Source of the DNA: Flavobacteriales bacterium UBA7382
GTDB lineage: Bacteria > Bacteroidota > Bacteroidia > Flavobacteriales_D > Sanyastnellaceae
Assembly: GCA_002469765.1 (NCBI GenBank)
Contig: DKNS01000177.1
Coordinates: 1 to 9,169 of the forward strand
Length of the DNA: 9,169 nucleotides
Direction of reading: 5' to 3'
Shown here in pieces: positions 1 to 6,512 of the stretch; the first letter of the stretch is position 1, and every line of letters begins with the position of its first letter. The position numbers were made by a program, and so were the translations under genes. The notes under the pieces are model-generated. The model was not told the DNA's origin. It saw only the letters and a list, made by a program, of their open reading frames with translations, and searched no databases.

Positions 1-51
1 GACATGTGGGTCAAGGACAAACGCATGTGCAAGTATACCATCAAATCGCAC

Positions 52-1359
52 TCAACGCCCGGGTGTCGGTGCATTCCAAGGGTAGAGGAGGTGTGGTTCT
101 GCCCGCTTGAAGAACGCAGCATGGTCCGCGGACCACGCCGCGGTGAGTTGATCCAAAGGGATTTGGTTTTCCAAGGCCAACCTCACCTCGTCCGTGCCCG
201 CCAATTTGTCGAAGAACGCGGGAGACACGATGAATCCCTCTAGCGACCGCTGGTGCATGGTGCGCCACATGTCCGCCCAAGTCCAAAGCGGCGCCAGAGT
301 GAAGTCAGGCAACCCGGTTTCAGATCTCGAGCGCCACGACTGTGCAAGGCCGGTCAAGCGCTGCCCCGAACAGGTCGTGTTCTCATGCTTCGGATGGGGT
401 GCGGCGCCCGGGGTGGACACAGGTGTGAACCGGTACGAGCCCCAAGGGCAGTTGGGGTGCCCGAGCAATTCGAAGGGCGTGGCCGTGCCGCGGCCCACAC
501 TGACGTCTGTGGGTTCGAACAAGCACAGGCTCGGATAGAGGTCGATGGACGCAGCTGTGGGCAAGTTGGGACTCGGTGGCAAGAGAACTTGGAAGTCTGT
601 GCCGTGGTCCCAGCCTTGGCAAGGAATCACCGACGGTTTCCATTCGTCGGGAGCCGGGAACCACGACTCGGTCATCGCCATGTTGGCCAACTCGCCAAGG
701 GTCAAACCATGGATCATGGGCGTGGGGACCCAGCCCACAAACGACTTGAATTCTGGGTCGAGCATGGGGCCGCCCATGTGGTGGCCGTGTGGGTTGGGTC
801 GGTCCAACACCAATACCTCCACCTCAGCTTCGGCACAGGCCTCCATGACGAGCATCAGGGTGCTGACGTACGTGTAGAAGCGTGCCCCCACATCTTGGAT
901 GTCGAAGACAACCACATCGATGCCCCTCAGTTGAGAGGCTTGGGGCTTGCGGTTGGATCCGTGGAGGCTAAAAATATCGAGGCCTGTGGCGGCGTCTGTG
1001 CCGTCTTCGATGATCGCACCGTTCGCTGCATCACCCCGAAATCCGTGCTCAGGGGCGAACACATGCTTCACCTCAATCCCGAGGGACAACAAGGTGTCCA
1101 CGAGGTGGGTGCCTTCTGGGCCGCCGACCATGCTCGTGTGGTTGGCCACGACGGCGACGGCGCGGTCGTTCAGCAAGGGCAGGTACTCAGCCGTCCTTTC
1201 GTTGCCCAGAGTTTGGGCTTGGGTGGACATGCACCAGCCCACAAGGAGCCAAACCAACCCCAACTCTTGCATGAGTTTGGAGATGCGCTTGGCGACGATG
1301 GCGTCGGTTTTGGCGCTGGCAATGTGGTGAATCACTCCGCGGCGTTTTCCTGGAAGCAT
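52..1359 (-). CDS. namZ: NamZ-type exo-beta-N-acetylmuramidase (DUF1343, GH171), secreted
   Basis: Family members remove N-acetylmuramic acid from the non-reducing ends of peptidoglycan fragments, so a role in cell-wall turnover or muropeptide recycling in the periplasm is likely. The 435-residue protein carries the DUF1343 signatures in order: NHTS, then FAPEHGFRG, IQDVGARFYTY, LDRPNPHG, IHGLTLGELA, PPSPNLPT, SVGRGTATPF and a C-terminal FFDKLAGTDE block. It ends near LLYP as relatives do, so it appears full length. A hydrophobic stretch (LVWLLVGW) ending in STQAQ looks like a signal peptide. I chose the ATG at 1359 because it follows the upstream stop by 40 bases and leaves basic residues before the hydrophobic core. 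The ATG at 1272 would start directly at the core and lacks them. The sequence also reads open upstream of 1359, but that part overlaps the permease gene and does not look like a protein. It is probably cotranscribed with the permease. Confidence 0.9.
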   Translation of the reverse strand: MLPGKRRGVIHHIASAKTDAIVAKRISKLMQELGLVWLLVGWCMSTQAQTLGNERTAEYLPLLNDRAVAVVANHTSMVGGPEGTHLVDTLLSLGIEVKHVFAPEHGFRGDAANGAIIEDGTDAATGLDIFSLHGSNRKPQASQLRGIDVVVFDIQDVGARFYTYVSTLMLVMEACAEAEVEVLVLDRPNPHGHHMGGPMLDPEFKSFVGWVPTPMIHGLTLGELANMAMTESWFPAPDEWKPSVIPCQGWDHGTDFQVLLPPSPNLPTAASIDLYPSLCLFEPTDVSVGRGTATPFELLGHPNCPWGSYRFTPVSTPGAAPHPKHENTTCSGQRLTGLAQSWRSRSETGLPDFTLAPLWTWADMWRTMHQRSLEGFIVSPAFFDKLAGTDEVRLALENQIPLDQLTAAWSADHAAFFKRAEPHLLYPWNAPTPGR

Positions 1360-1399
1360 GGTGTCAAATCGGTTTAAAAATTCCAAGTGGGTTCGTGGC

Positions 1400-2872
1400 T
1401 CATGACATGCGCAAAGTTCGTGAGGGCCGGATTCGAGCACTCCAAAGTGCTGGAAGGAGCATGGCCACCACGCACAGCCCAAAGGCCGCCAGCTCCATGC
1501 TCGCGATGCGCGGCGCGTCGAGCAAGACCGGGACAGCATCCACGTAATACGCCTCCGGATCAAGGGGCACACACTTCCAATGCGACTGGACCGCAATGAG
1601 GGTCAGGGCGATGGCGTTGCCTAAGACAAAGCCTTGTCCAAGAATTCGCGTGGCGTGCCACATGAAGGTCTGGACCACGGCCTGGTCGGTCATGCCCAGC
1701 GCTTTCCAGACCCCCACCTGCGCCCGACGCTCCAACATGATGATGAGCAAGGCGCTGGTCATGTTGACGATGGAAATGAGGACCATGAGTCCGACGATGA
1801 CCTCCACGTTGAGGTCGAGCATGCGCAGCCAGCTGAACATCTCGGGATGTTGTTGGTCCACCCTTGTGGCCGACCAATCGTAGGGAATGGTTCGGAACAG
1901 GGATTCTTGAATCTCAGGAATGTCTTCGAGCGAGGTTGTCCATACGTCGTACCCGTCTGCGACCCTCTGGTGGGAACCTTCTGACACCGACGTCTGCCAC
2001 TGGCCTTCAGACCACCACAGTTGGGCCGTGTCGGCCAAGGTCCCGGTCCCGGCAATCCACAAGTGTGTTGTTCTTCGCGACAAGTCTTGAAGGCCCAGGG
2101 ACCGACGCCCGTGGCCAGATTTCGCCCATCGTCCTCGCCAGCCCAGCCCCCGTGGGTCTCGCCCAAACACCTGCCCGACAGCCCGAGTCGGTTGTCCCGT
2201 GTCGTCGTCATTCAGCACGATTTGGGCCTCTGCGCCGCGCGCCGCGGCTTCCTGCATTTGCGCCGCGTCGATCCACACATGCCGCTGGTCAAATTCCTGA
2301 AGGCCTGTTTGGTATATGCCTGACACCCTCATGGGGCGCGGTCGGATGTCTTCGGTGCCCAAGACCAGATACAACGTAACCTTGTCCCCGGTGTCCACGT
2401 CGAAGGCCTGCGCCAAAGGCTCCCCGAGTAAGATGTCGCGTGGCCCTCGGTCTGTGGTGCTGGGCATGTGCCCGCGAAGCAACCCGGCTTCGATCCGGTC
2501 CAAGATGGAAGTGCTGTCGATGCCGCGGACGACCACGCCTTGAAGGGCTTGGGGAGATTCAAGGATGCCCGCCCGCTCGTGACGAAGGGCCACCTGGGCC
2601 ACTCCGGGAAGTTGACGAAGGCTGTCGAGCATGCCTGGGGTCCACACCAATCCGTCGGCAGACGGGTCGCTCGGCGCCACTTGGATGTGGCTGTCAAACC
2701 CCACGACCAATTGCTTGACTTCATGTTGGAAGCCTTGCACAATGGCCGAGGCCAAAATCATGAGCGCCACCCCCAAGGCGACCCCTGCCGTGGCGATGCG
2801 AACCACAGGTCTGGCACCCAGGTGGCGATTGCTGCGGGCCATGCGTTTGGCCAAGATTCTTTCCACGCTCAC
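1400..2872 (-). CDS. LolC/LolE-type ABC transporter permease (FtsX/MacB fold)
   Basis: This is an inner-membrane permease of the family that includes LolC/LolE, which release lipoproteins for transport to the outer membrane. The substrate here is inferred, not shown. Topology fits: one N-terminal helix (about residues 23-47), a large periplasmic domain (about 48-352), then three C-terminal helices (about 355-380, 402-428, 458-478). The family block ERRAQVGVWKALGMT follows helix 2 as the usual cytoplasmic coupling loop, and LDPEAYYVDAVPV matches the conserved loop between helices 3 and 4. At 490 residues it is longer than the usual 400 or so, owing to an extra segment at about residues 222-310. 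The start is GTG at 2872; GTG at 2866 or ATG at 2842 are possible, but the AKR motif before helix 1 favours an upstream start. No ATPase partner lies in the window. The gene precedes namZ on the same strand. Confidence 0.9.
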   Translation of the reverse strand: MSVERILAKRMARSNRHLGARPVVRIATAGVALGVALMILASAIVQGFQHEVKQLVVGFDSHIQVAPSDPSADGLVWTPGMLDSLRQLPGVAQVALRHERAGILESPQALQGVVVRGIDSTSILDRIEAGLLRGHMPSTTDRGPRDILLGEPLAQAFDVDTGDKVTLYLVLGTEDIRPRPMRVSGIYQTGLQEFDQRHVWIDAAQMQEAAARGAEAQIVLNDDDTGQPTRAVGQVFGRDPRGLGWRGRWAKSGHGRRSLGLQDLSRRTTHLWIAGTGTLADTAQLWWSEGQWQTSVSEGSHQRVADGYDVWTTSLEDIPEIQESLFRTIPYDWSATRVDQQHPEMFSWLRMLDLNVEVIVGLMVLISIVNMTSALLIIMLERRAQVGVWKALGMTDQAVVQTFMWHATRILGQGFVLGNAIALTLIAVQSHWKCVPLDPEAYYVDAVPVLLDAPRIASMELAAFGLCVVAMLLPALWSARIRPSRTLRMS

Positions 2873-2877
2873 AACCT

Positions 2878-2885
2878 GAAAGGTA
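2878..2885 (-). promoter_or_regulatory. Possible -7 box for the permease gene
   Basis: On the minus strand the sequence reads TACCTTTC, one base from the Bacteroidota -7 consensus TAnnTTTG. It lies five bases before the GTG start. No TTG -33 element is found about 19 bases upstream, so the call is weak. Confidence 0.3.
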
Positions 2886-2887
2886 AG

Positions 2888-2901
2888 GGCCCCGACGGGC
2901 C
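2888..2901. repeat. Short inverted repeat between divergent genes
   Basis: GGCCC and GGGCC flank the four bases CGAC, giving a perfect 5-bp inverted repeat. It sits midway between the divergent permease and CBS genes, where a regulator could bind. It is short and GC-rich, so chance is a fair explanation. Confidence 0.25.
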
Positions 2902-2921
2902 GTCTGCATGGGGGTACACGC

Positions 2922-2929
2922 TACTTTTG
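2922..2929 (+). promoter_or_regulatory. -7 box for the CBS-like gene
   Basis: TACTTTTG matches the Bacteroidota -7 consensus TAnnTTTG exactly and is the same octamer found before ndk. It lies five bases before the ATG at 2935, so transcription would begin at or very near the start codon. No TTG -33 element is visible at the usual distance. Confidence 0.5.
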
Positions 2930-2934
2930 GACGC

Positions 2935-3915
2935 ATGAACGTGCATGACAACATCCTTGGCACCATCGGCAATACGCCGATGATTCGGTTGAACAACGTG
3001 ACGGCGGACTTCCCCTGCCCCGTGTGGGCGAAGGTGGAGTACTTCAACCCCGGACATAGCGTCAAAGACCGGATGGCGCTGTCCATGATTGAAGCCGCGG
3101 AAGAAAGCGGAGCGTTGCAGCCAGGAGGCACCATCATCGAGTGCACTTCAGGCAACACAGGCATGGGGCTGGCGTTGGCCTGCATCGTCAGAGGATACAA
3201 GCTGATTTGCACAACCAACGACAAGCAAAGCAAAGAGAAAGTCGATGTGTTGAGGGCGATGGGGGCCGAGGTGCATGTGTGTCCAACGGCGGTGGCGCCT
3301 GACCATCCAGACAGCTATTACAGCGTGGCGGAGCGGTTGCACGCCGAAATCCCCAACAGCGTGTGGTGCAACCAATACGACAATTTGGCGAACCGCGCCG
3401 CCCACTACCGCAGCACGGGGCCTGAGATTTGGAAGCAGACAGAAGGCAAGATCACCCACTTCATTGTGGGCGTTGGCACAGGCGGCACCATCAGTGGCAC
3501 GGCGAAATACCTCAAGGAGCAGAACCCGGACATCCAGATTTGGGGCATCGACTCGTACGGGTCGGTGTTCAAGAAGTACCACGAGACCGGCGAGTTCGAC
3601 GAGGCTGAAATCTACCCGTACATCACGGAAGGCATCGGCGAAGATATCTTGCCCAAGAACGTGGATTTCTCCTTGATCGACCACTTCGAAAAGGTCACCG
3701 ACGAAGACGGGGCCCACGCCGCACGGGAATTGGCCAAACAAGAAGGCCTGTTGATTGGGTACAGCTGCGGAAGTGCCTTCCAGGGCCTTCGCCAACTGAA
3801 AGACCGCCTCAAGCCCACGGACGTGCCTGTCGTGCTGTTCCACGACCACGGCTCCCGCTACACCGGCAAGGTGTACAACGACGACTGGATGCGTGCCCAA
3901 GGGTGGCTCAAGTGA
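2935..3915 (+). CDS. Cystathionine beta-synthase-like PLP enzyme (cysteine synthase superfamily)
   Basis: This is a fold-type II PLP enzyme, expected to join homocysteine and serine to cystathionine, or to make cysteine from O-acetylserine. The 326 residues include the NTPMIRL opening, SVKDR with the PLP-binding lysine at 44, the SGNTG loop at 72-76, the phosphate-binding GVGTGGT near 179-185 and SCGSA near 277-281. The blocks TNDKQSKEKVD, SYYSVAERL, YGSVFKKY, YITEGIGEDILP and SRYTGKVYNDDWM resemble cystathionine beta-synthases more than CysK. There is no heme domain at the N-terminus and no C-terminal Bateman (CBS-pair) domain, so it is a catalytic core only. I chose the ATG at 2935 because the protein similarity begins there and a -7 box lies between it and the in-frame ATG at 2908. 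No cystathionine gamma-lyase is adjacent, so the exact reaction stays open. Confidence 0.92.
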   Translation: MNVHDNILGTIGNTPMIRLNNVTADFPCPVWAKVEYFNPGHSVKDRMALSMIEAAEESGALQPGGTIIECTSGNTGMGLALACIVRGYKLICTTNDKQSKEKVDVLRAMGAEVHVCPTAVAPDHPDSYYSVAERLHAEIPNSVWCNQYDNLANRAAHYRSTGPEIWKQTEGKITHFIVGVGTGGTISGTAKYLKEQNPDIQIWGIDSYGSVFKKYHETGEFDEAEIYPYITEGIGEDILPKNVDFSLIDHFEKVTDEDGAHAARELAKQEGLLIGYSCGSAFQGLRQLKDRLKPTDVPVVLFHDHGSRYTGKVYNDDWMRAQGWLK

Positions 3916-3930
3916 GCCCCATCTTCGACT

Positions 3931-4662
3931 TCAGTCCTCTTCGGTCCTGAAATCCAAGTTGTGCCGGATTCCGACCAGCAACGTTCGGTTGCGCTCGGCT
4001 CGGCCGTCTCCTTTCCAAAGGGCTTGTTCCAGGTAGCCCAATTGCAAGGCAGTGCCGTTGGCGAGCTTGTGGTTCAAGGCCACGGACAGCCGGTTTTGTT
4101 GGAGCAAGTTCTGGACAGGGTTGGTCAATTCCCGAAGCCCCAAAAACGCTTCTTCGTAGGCGGACAATGACCACGCCGGGTGGTTGGGCACCGGCCAGGT
4201 GATTTGCACGAAGTACCTTGCCCGATGTTGCCATGAAGCCCCTGAGGGTCGGTCCATAAAACGCTGCTCCAAGCGGTACCTGTGCATCCATTTGAATGAG
4301 CCTGTGACTGACTTGGTGATGAGCTGCTGCCAAATGCGGTGTTCGTCGAAGGCTTCGCCAATAGGCTGTTCGCCGTAAGGGTAGCTCCGAATCCAACCGT
4401 ATCCCGCTGTGGCGGTGTGTTGGTCGTCCCGGACCCAGTCGAGGCCCACCCGCAAGAGGGATTGTTGCCAATCCTGGCCTAGGCCTGTGCGGCGGAATTG
4501 GTACTCGGTGTGGAGCGCCAACGATTCGTTCAGCCGGTGGTTGCCGAAGGCCATGAACCATGTGTGCTGGTGGTCCGCCACCTCGCGGTTGGTGGAATCT
4601 TGCTGGCCCCATGCAGATGAGGCGACGAGCGCCGTCAACCCGACCCAGAGAATCTGCTTCAT
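3931..4662 (-). CDS. DUF2490 family outer-membrane beta-barrel protein
   Basis: This is a 243-residue exported protein of unknown function. It begins with a signal peptide (MKQILWVGLTALVASSAWG), probably cleaved before QQ. The mature part has the DUF2490 look: a W-containing N-terminus (QHTWFMAFGNHRL), the LHTEYQFRR strand, a RVGLDWV strand, GYGWIRSYPYGEQP, FDEHRIWQQL, WMHRYRLEQRF and the late RLSVALNHKL strand. The alternating aromatic and polar strands suggest a small outer-membrane barrel. It starts 8 bases after the rocD stop and is almost certainly cotranscribed with it, although no functional link is known. Its 3' end faces the CBS-like gene, with only 15 bases between the two stops and no visible hairpin. 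Confidence 0.85.
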   Translation of the reverse strand: MKQILWVGLTALVASSAWGQQDSTNREVADHQHTWFMAFGNHRLNESLALHTEYQFRRTGLGQDWQQSLLRVGLDWVRDDQHTATAGYGWIRSYPYGEQPIGEAFDEHRIWQQLITKSVTGSFKWMHRYRLEQRFMDRPSGASWQHRARYFVQITWPVPNHPAWSLSAYEEAFLGLRELTNPVQNLLQQNRLSVALNHKLANGTALQLGYLEQALWKGDGRAERNRTLLVGIRHNLDFRTEED

Positions 4663-4670
4663 GGAGATGC

Positions 4671-5915
4671 TTATTTTTTTTTGAAACTGCGAACCGTATT
4701 CGCAATGATCTCAAGGCACAATTCGAGTTGGTTTTCGGTCATGACCAGGGGAGGGGCAAAACGGATGATGTTGCCGTGGGTGGGTTTGGCCAACAATCCA
4801 TTGTCCTTCAACGCCACGCATAGATCCCAGGCGGTGCTGCTGTCAGGTGTGTCGTTGATGACAATGGCATTCAACAAGCCTTTGCCACGCACTGCGGTGA
4901 CCAAATCTGTGGAGTCCACCAAAGACTGCATGGCCTCCCGGAATCGCTGGCCGAGACGAAAGGCATTGTCGGCAAGCTTCTCGTCCAACACCACCTCAAG
5001 GGCTGCTTGGGCCACAGCACAGGCGATTGGATTTCCCCCGAAGGTGGAACCGTGTTCACCAGGCTTCAAACACATCATGACGTCGTCGTCTGCAAGCACA
5101 GCCGACACAGGGAACACTCCGCCTGAGAGGGCTTTCCCCAACACGAGCAAATCAGGTCGTGCATCTTCGTAGTCCGTGGCGAGAAGTTTGCCAGTGCGTG
5201 CGATTCCAGTTTGGACCTCATCTGCGATGAAGAGCACATTGTACTTGGTGCAGAGTGCCCGCACCCCAGCCAAATATCCTTCGTGCGGAACCACCACTCC
5301 AGCTTCCCCTTGAATGGGCTCCACCATGAAAGCGCACACATTGGGGTCTTTCAGTTCAAGCTCTAGGGCGTCCAAGTCGTTGTAAGGAATGAGATCGTAA
5401 CCAGGCATGTAAGGGCCAAAGTCTTTGTAGCTCAAGGGATCGTCAGAACTGGAAATGGCGGCCAGCGTTCGGCCCCAAAAATTTCCTTTGGCAAACAAAA
5501 TCCGTGCCTTGTTTTCTGGAATTCCCTTCTTGAGGTAGCCCCATTTCCGTGCCAGTTTGTTCGAGGTTTCTCCACCTTCCACGCCGCTGTTCATGGGCAG
5601 CACTTTGTCATATCCGAACAATTCCGTCATGAATTTTTCGAAGGGCCCCAGGTTGCTGTTGTAAAAGGCTCGAGAAGTCAAGGTCAGTTTCTCGGCTTGG
5701 TCTTTCAGTGCCTTCACAATGTGAGGGTGACAGTGTCCTTGGTTGACAGCGCTGTATGCGCTCAGGAAATCGAAGTAACGCTTGCCCTCCACGTCCCAAA
5801 CATGCACGCCTTCACCGCGGTCCAGCACCACGGGAAGTGGGTGGTAGTTGTGCGCGCCGTGCACGTCTTCCAGGGCCATTAAATCGGCAGAGTTGAGTGG
5901 TGTCTTCGTGTTCAT
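4671..5915 (-). CDS. rocD: Ornithine--oxo-acid aminotransferase
   Basis: This enzyme moves the delta-amino group of ornithine to 2-oxoglutarate, giving glutamate-5-semialdehyde, and so links arginine breakdown to proline and glutamate in the cytoplasm. The 414 residues show a class III aminotransferase: HNYHPLPVVLDRGEG near the N-terminus, FDFLSAYSAVNQGHCHP, the GNFWGRTLA block, EPIQGEAGVVVP (199-210), DEVQTG (232-237, with the PLP-ring aspartate), GKALSGG with the Schiff-base lysine at 261, and HGSTFGGNP. These match flavobacterial RocD closely. I chose the ATG at 5915 because the 28 residues upstream are not family-like. The gene ends in three AAA lysine codons running into TAA, a nine-A tract. 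It is divergent from ndk and is followed closely by the DUF2490 gene. Confidence 0.95.
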   Translation of the reverse strand: MNTKTPLNSADLMALEDVHGAHNYHPLPVVLDRGEGVHVWDVEGKRYFDFLSAYSAVNQGHCHPHIVKALKDQAEKLTLTSRAFYNSNLGPFEKFMTELFGYDKVLPMNSGVEGGETSNKLARKWGYLKKGIPENKARILFAKGNFWGRTLAAISSSDDPLSYKDFGPYMPGYDLIPYNDLDALELELKDPNVCAFMVEPIQGEAGVVVPHEGYLAGVRALCTKYNVLFIADEVQTGIARTGKLLATDYEDARPDLLVLGKALSGGVFPVSAVLADDDVMMCLKPGEHGSTFGGNPIACAVAQAALEVVLDEKLADNAFRLGQRFREAMQSLVDSTDLVTAVRGKGLLNAIVINDTPDSSTAWDLCVALKDNGLLAKPTHGNIIRFAPPLVMTENQLELCLEIIANTVRSFKKK

Positions 5916-5919
5916 GCCA

Positions 5920-5927
5920 CGAAAATA
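5920..5927 (-). promoter_or_regulatory. Possible -7 box for rocD
   Basis: The minus strand reads TATTTTCG, one base from TAnnTTTG, ending four bases before the rocD ATG. No TTG -33 element lies at the usual distance. If it is used, the mRNA would be leaderless or nearly so. Confidence 0.3.
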
Positions 5928-5950
5928 GGGTGCGCTTTGGCCCCGATGCA

Positions 5951-5980
5951 TTGCTGAAGGAGACGGACACCGTACTTTTG
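5951..5980 (+). promoter_or_regulatory. Promoter of ndk
   Basis: TTG at 5951-5953 and TACTTTTG at 5973-5980 are separated by 19 bases, matching the Bacteroidota sigma-A pattern. Transcription would start near 5986, leaving a leader of about 30 bases before the ATG at 6015. Confidence 0.75.
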
Positions 5981-6014
5981 CCTCCCAAAAGCAAGCCAAC
6001 CAATCTTTTTACCC

Positions 6015-6434
6015 ATGGCGACCAACCGCACATTCACGATGATCAAGCCCGACGCCACAGGCGCAGGCAACACTGGCAAAATCATCGACCGCATCATCGA
6101 CGCGGGATTCACCATCAAAGCGATGAAGTGGACCCAACTCAGCATGGACGATGCCGCTGCCTTTTACGCCGTTCACAAGGAGCGTCCTTTCTTCGGTGAA
6201 TTGACCGAGTACATGACGTCTGGCCCCATCGTGGCAGCCATCCTTGAAAAGGACAACGCCGTGGCCGACTTCCGCACCTTGATCGGGGCGACCAACCCTG
6301 CCGAGGCTGCCCCAGGCACCATCCGCGCTGACTTCGCCCAGAGCATCGCTGCCAACGCCGTGCACGGGTCAGACAGCGACGAAAATGCCGCCATCGAAGG
6401 TGCGTTCTACTTCAGCCAGCGCGAGCTTTCCTGA
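6015..6434 (+). CDS. ndk: Nucleoside diphosphate kinase
   Basis: Ndk passes the terminal phosphate of ATP to other nucleoside diphosphates through a phosphohistidine intermediate, balancing NTP and dNTP pools. The 139-residue protein has the family length and motifs: RTFTMIKPDA at the start (nucleotide-binding lysine at 11), the KERPFF block, the TSGPIVAAIL strand, IGATNPAEAAPGTIRADF and the active-site segment NAVHGSDSDENA with the catalytic histidine at 117. The ATG at 6015 gives the expected N-terminus. The gene is a single transcription unit with its own promoter upstream and a hairpin terminator 28 bases after its stop. Confidence 0.98.
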   Translation: MATNRTFTMIKPDATGAGNTGKIIDRIIDAGFTIKAMKWTQLSMDDAAAFYAVHKERPFFGELTEYMTSGPIVAAILEKDNAVADFRTLIGATNPAEAAPGTIRADFAQSIAANAVHGSDSDENAAIEGAFYFSQRELS

Positions 6435-6462
6435 GTGGATTTCAAGTCATCATTGAGATGAA

Positions 6463-6491
6463 AAAAAAAGCGGCCGATGGTCGCTTTTTTT
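6463..6491. terminator. Bidirectional intrinsic terminator between ndk and the helicase gene
   Basis: Seven A bases lead into GCGGCC, a GAT loop, GGTCGC and seven T bases. The stem pairs over 13 positions with one G-U pair. The T tract on each strand lets it end both the plus-strand ndk transcript and the minus-strand helicase transcript. Confidence 0.88.
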
Positions 6492-6512
6492 GTGCCGTTC
6501 AGCCAGGCAGGT

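Noticed and set aside
1..51. Possible start of another minus-strand gene just after namZ, with an ATG at 41 or a GTG at 51
   Set aside because: Two different frames are open and only 13-17 codons are visible, so neither can be supported.
1210..1272. Possible lipoprotein signal (Cys near VGWC) in NamZ
   Set aside because: The residue before the cysteine is Trp, which does not fit a lipobox; an ordinary signal peptide ending at STQA is more likely.
253..1377. Long plus-strand open frame of 374 codons opposite namZ
   Set aside because: It is antisense to a gene with clear family motifs and has no recognisable domain or signal; long antisense frames are expected in GC-rich codon-biased DNA.
1360..1596. 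N-terminal extension of the namZ frame up to 1596
   Set aside because: This part overlaps the 3' end of the permease gene and reads as Arg/Ser/Trp-rich non-family sequence.
3148..3900. Minus-strand open frame of 250 codons opposite the CBS-like gene
   Set aside because: It mirrors the codon bias of the real gene; no motif and no plausible upstream signals.
3908..4714. Minus-strand open frame of 268 codons overlapping the DUF2490 gene in another frame
   Set aside because: The composition is rich in Arg, Pro and His with no motif, while the overlapping frame has a signal peptide and family blocks.
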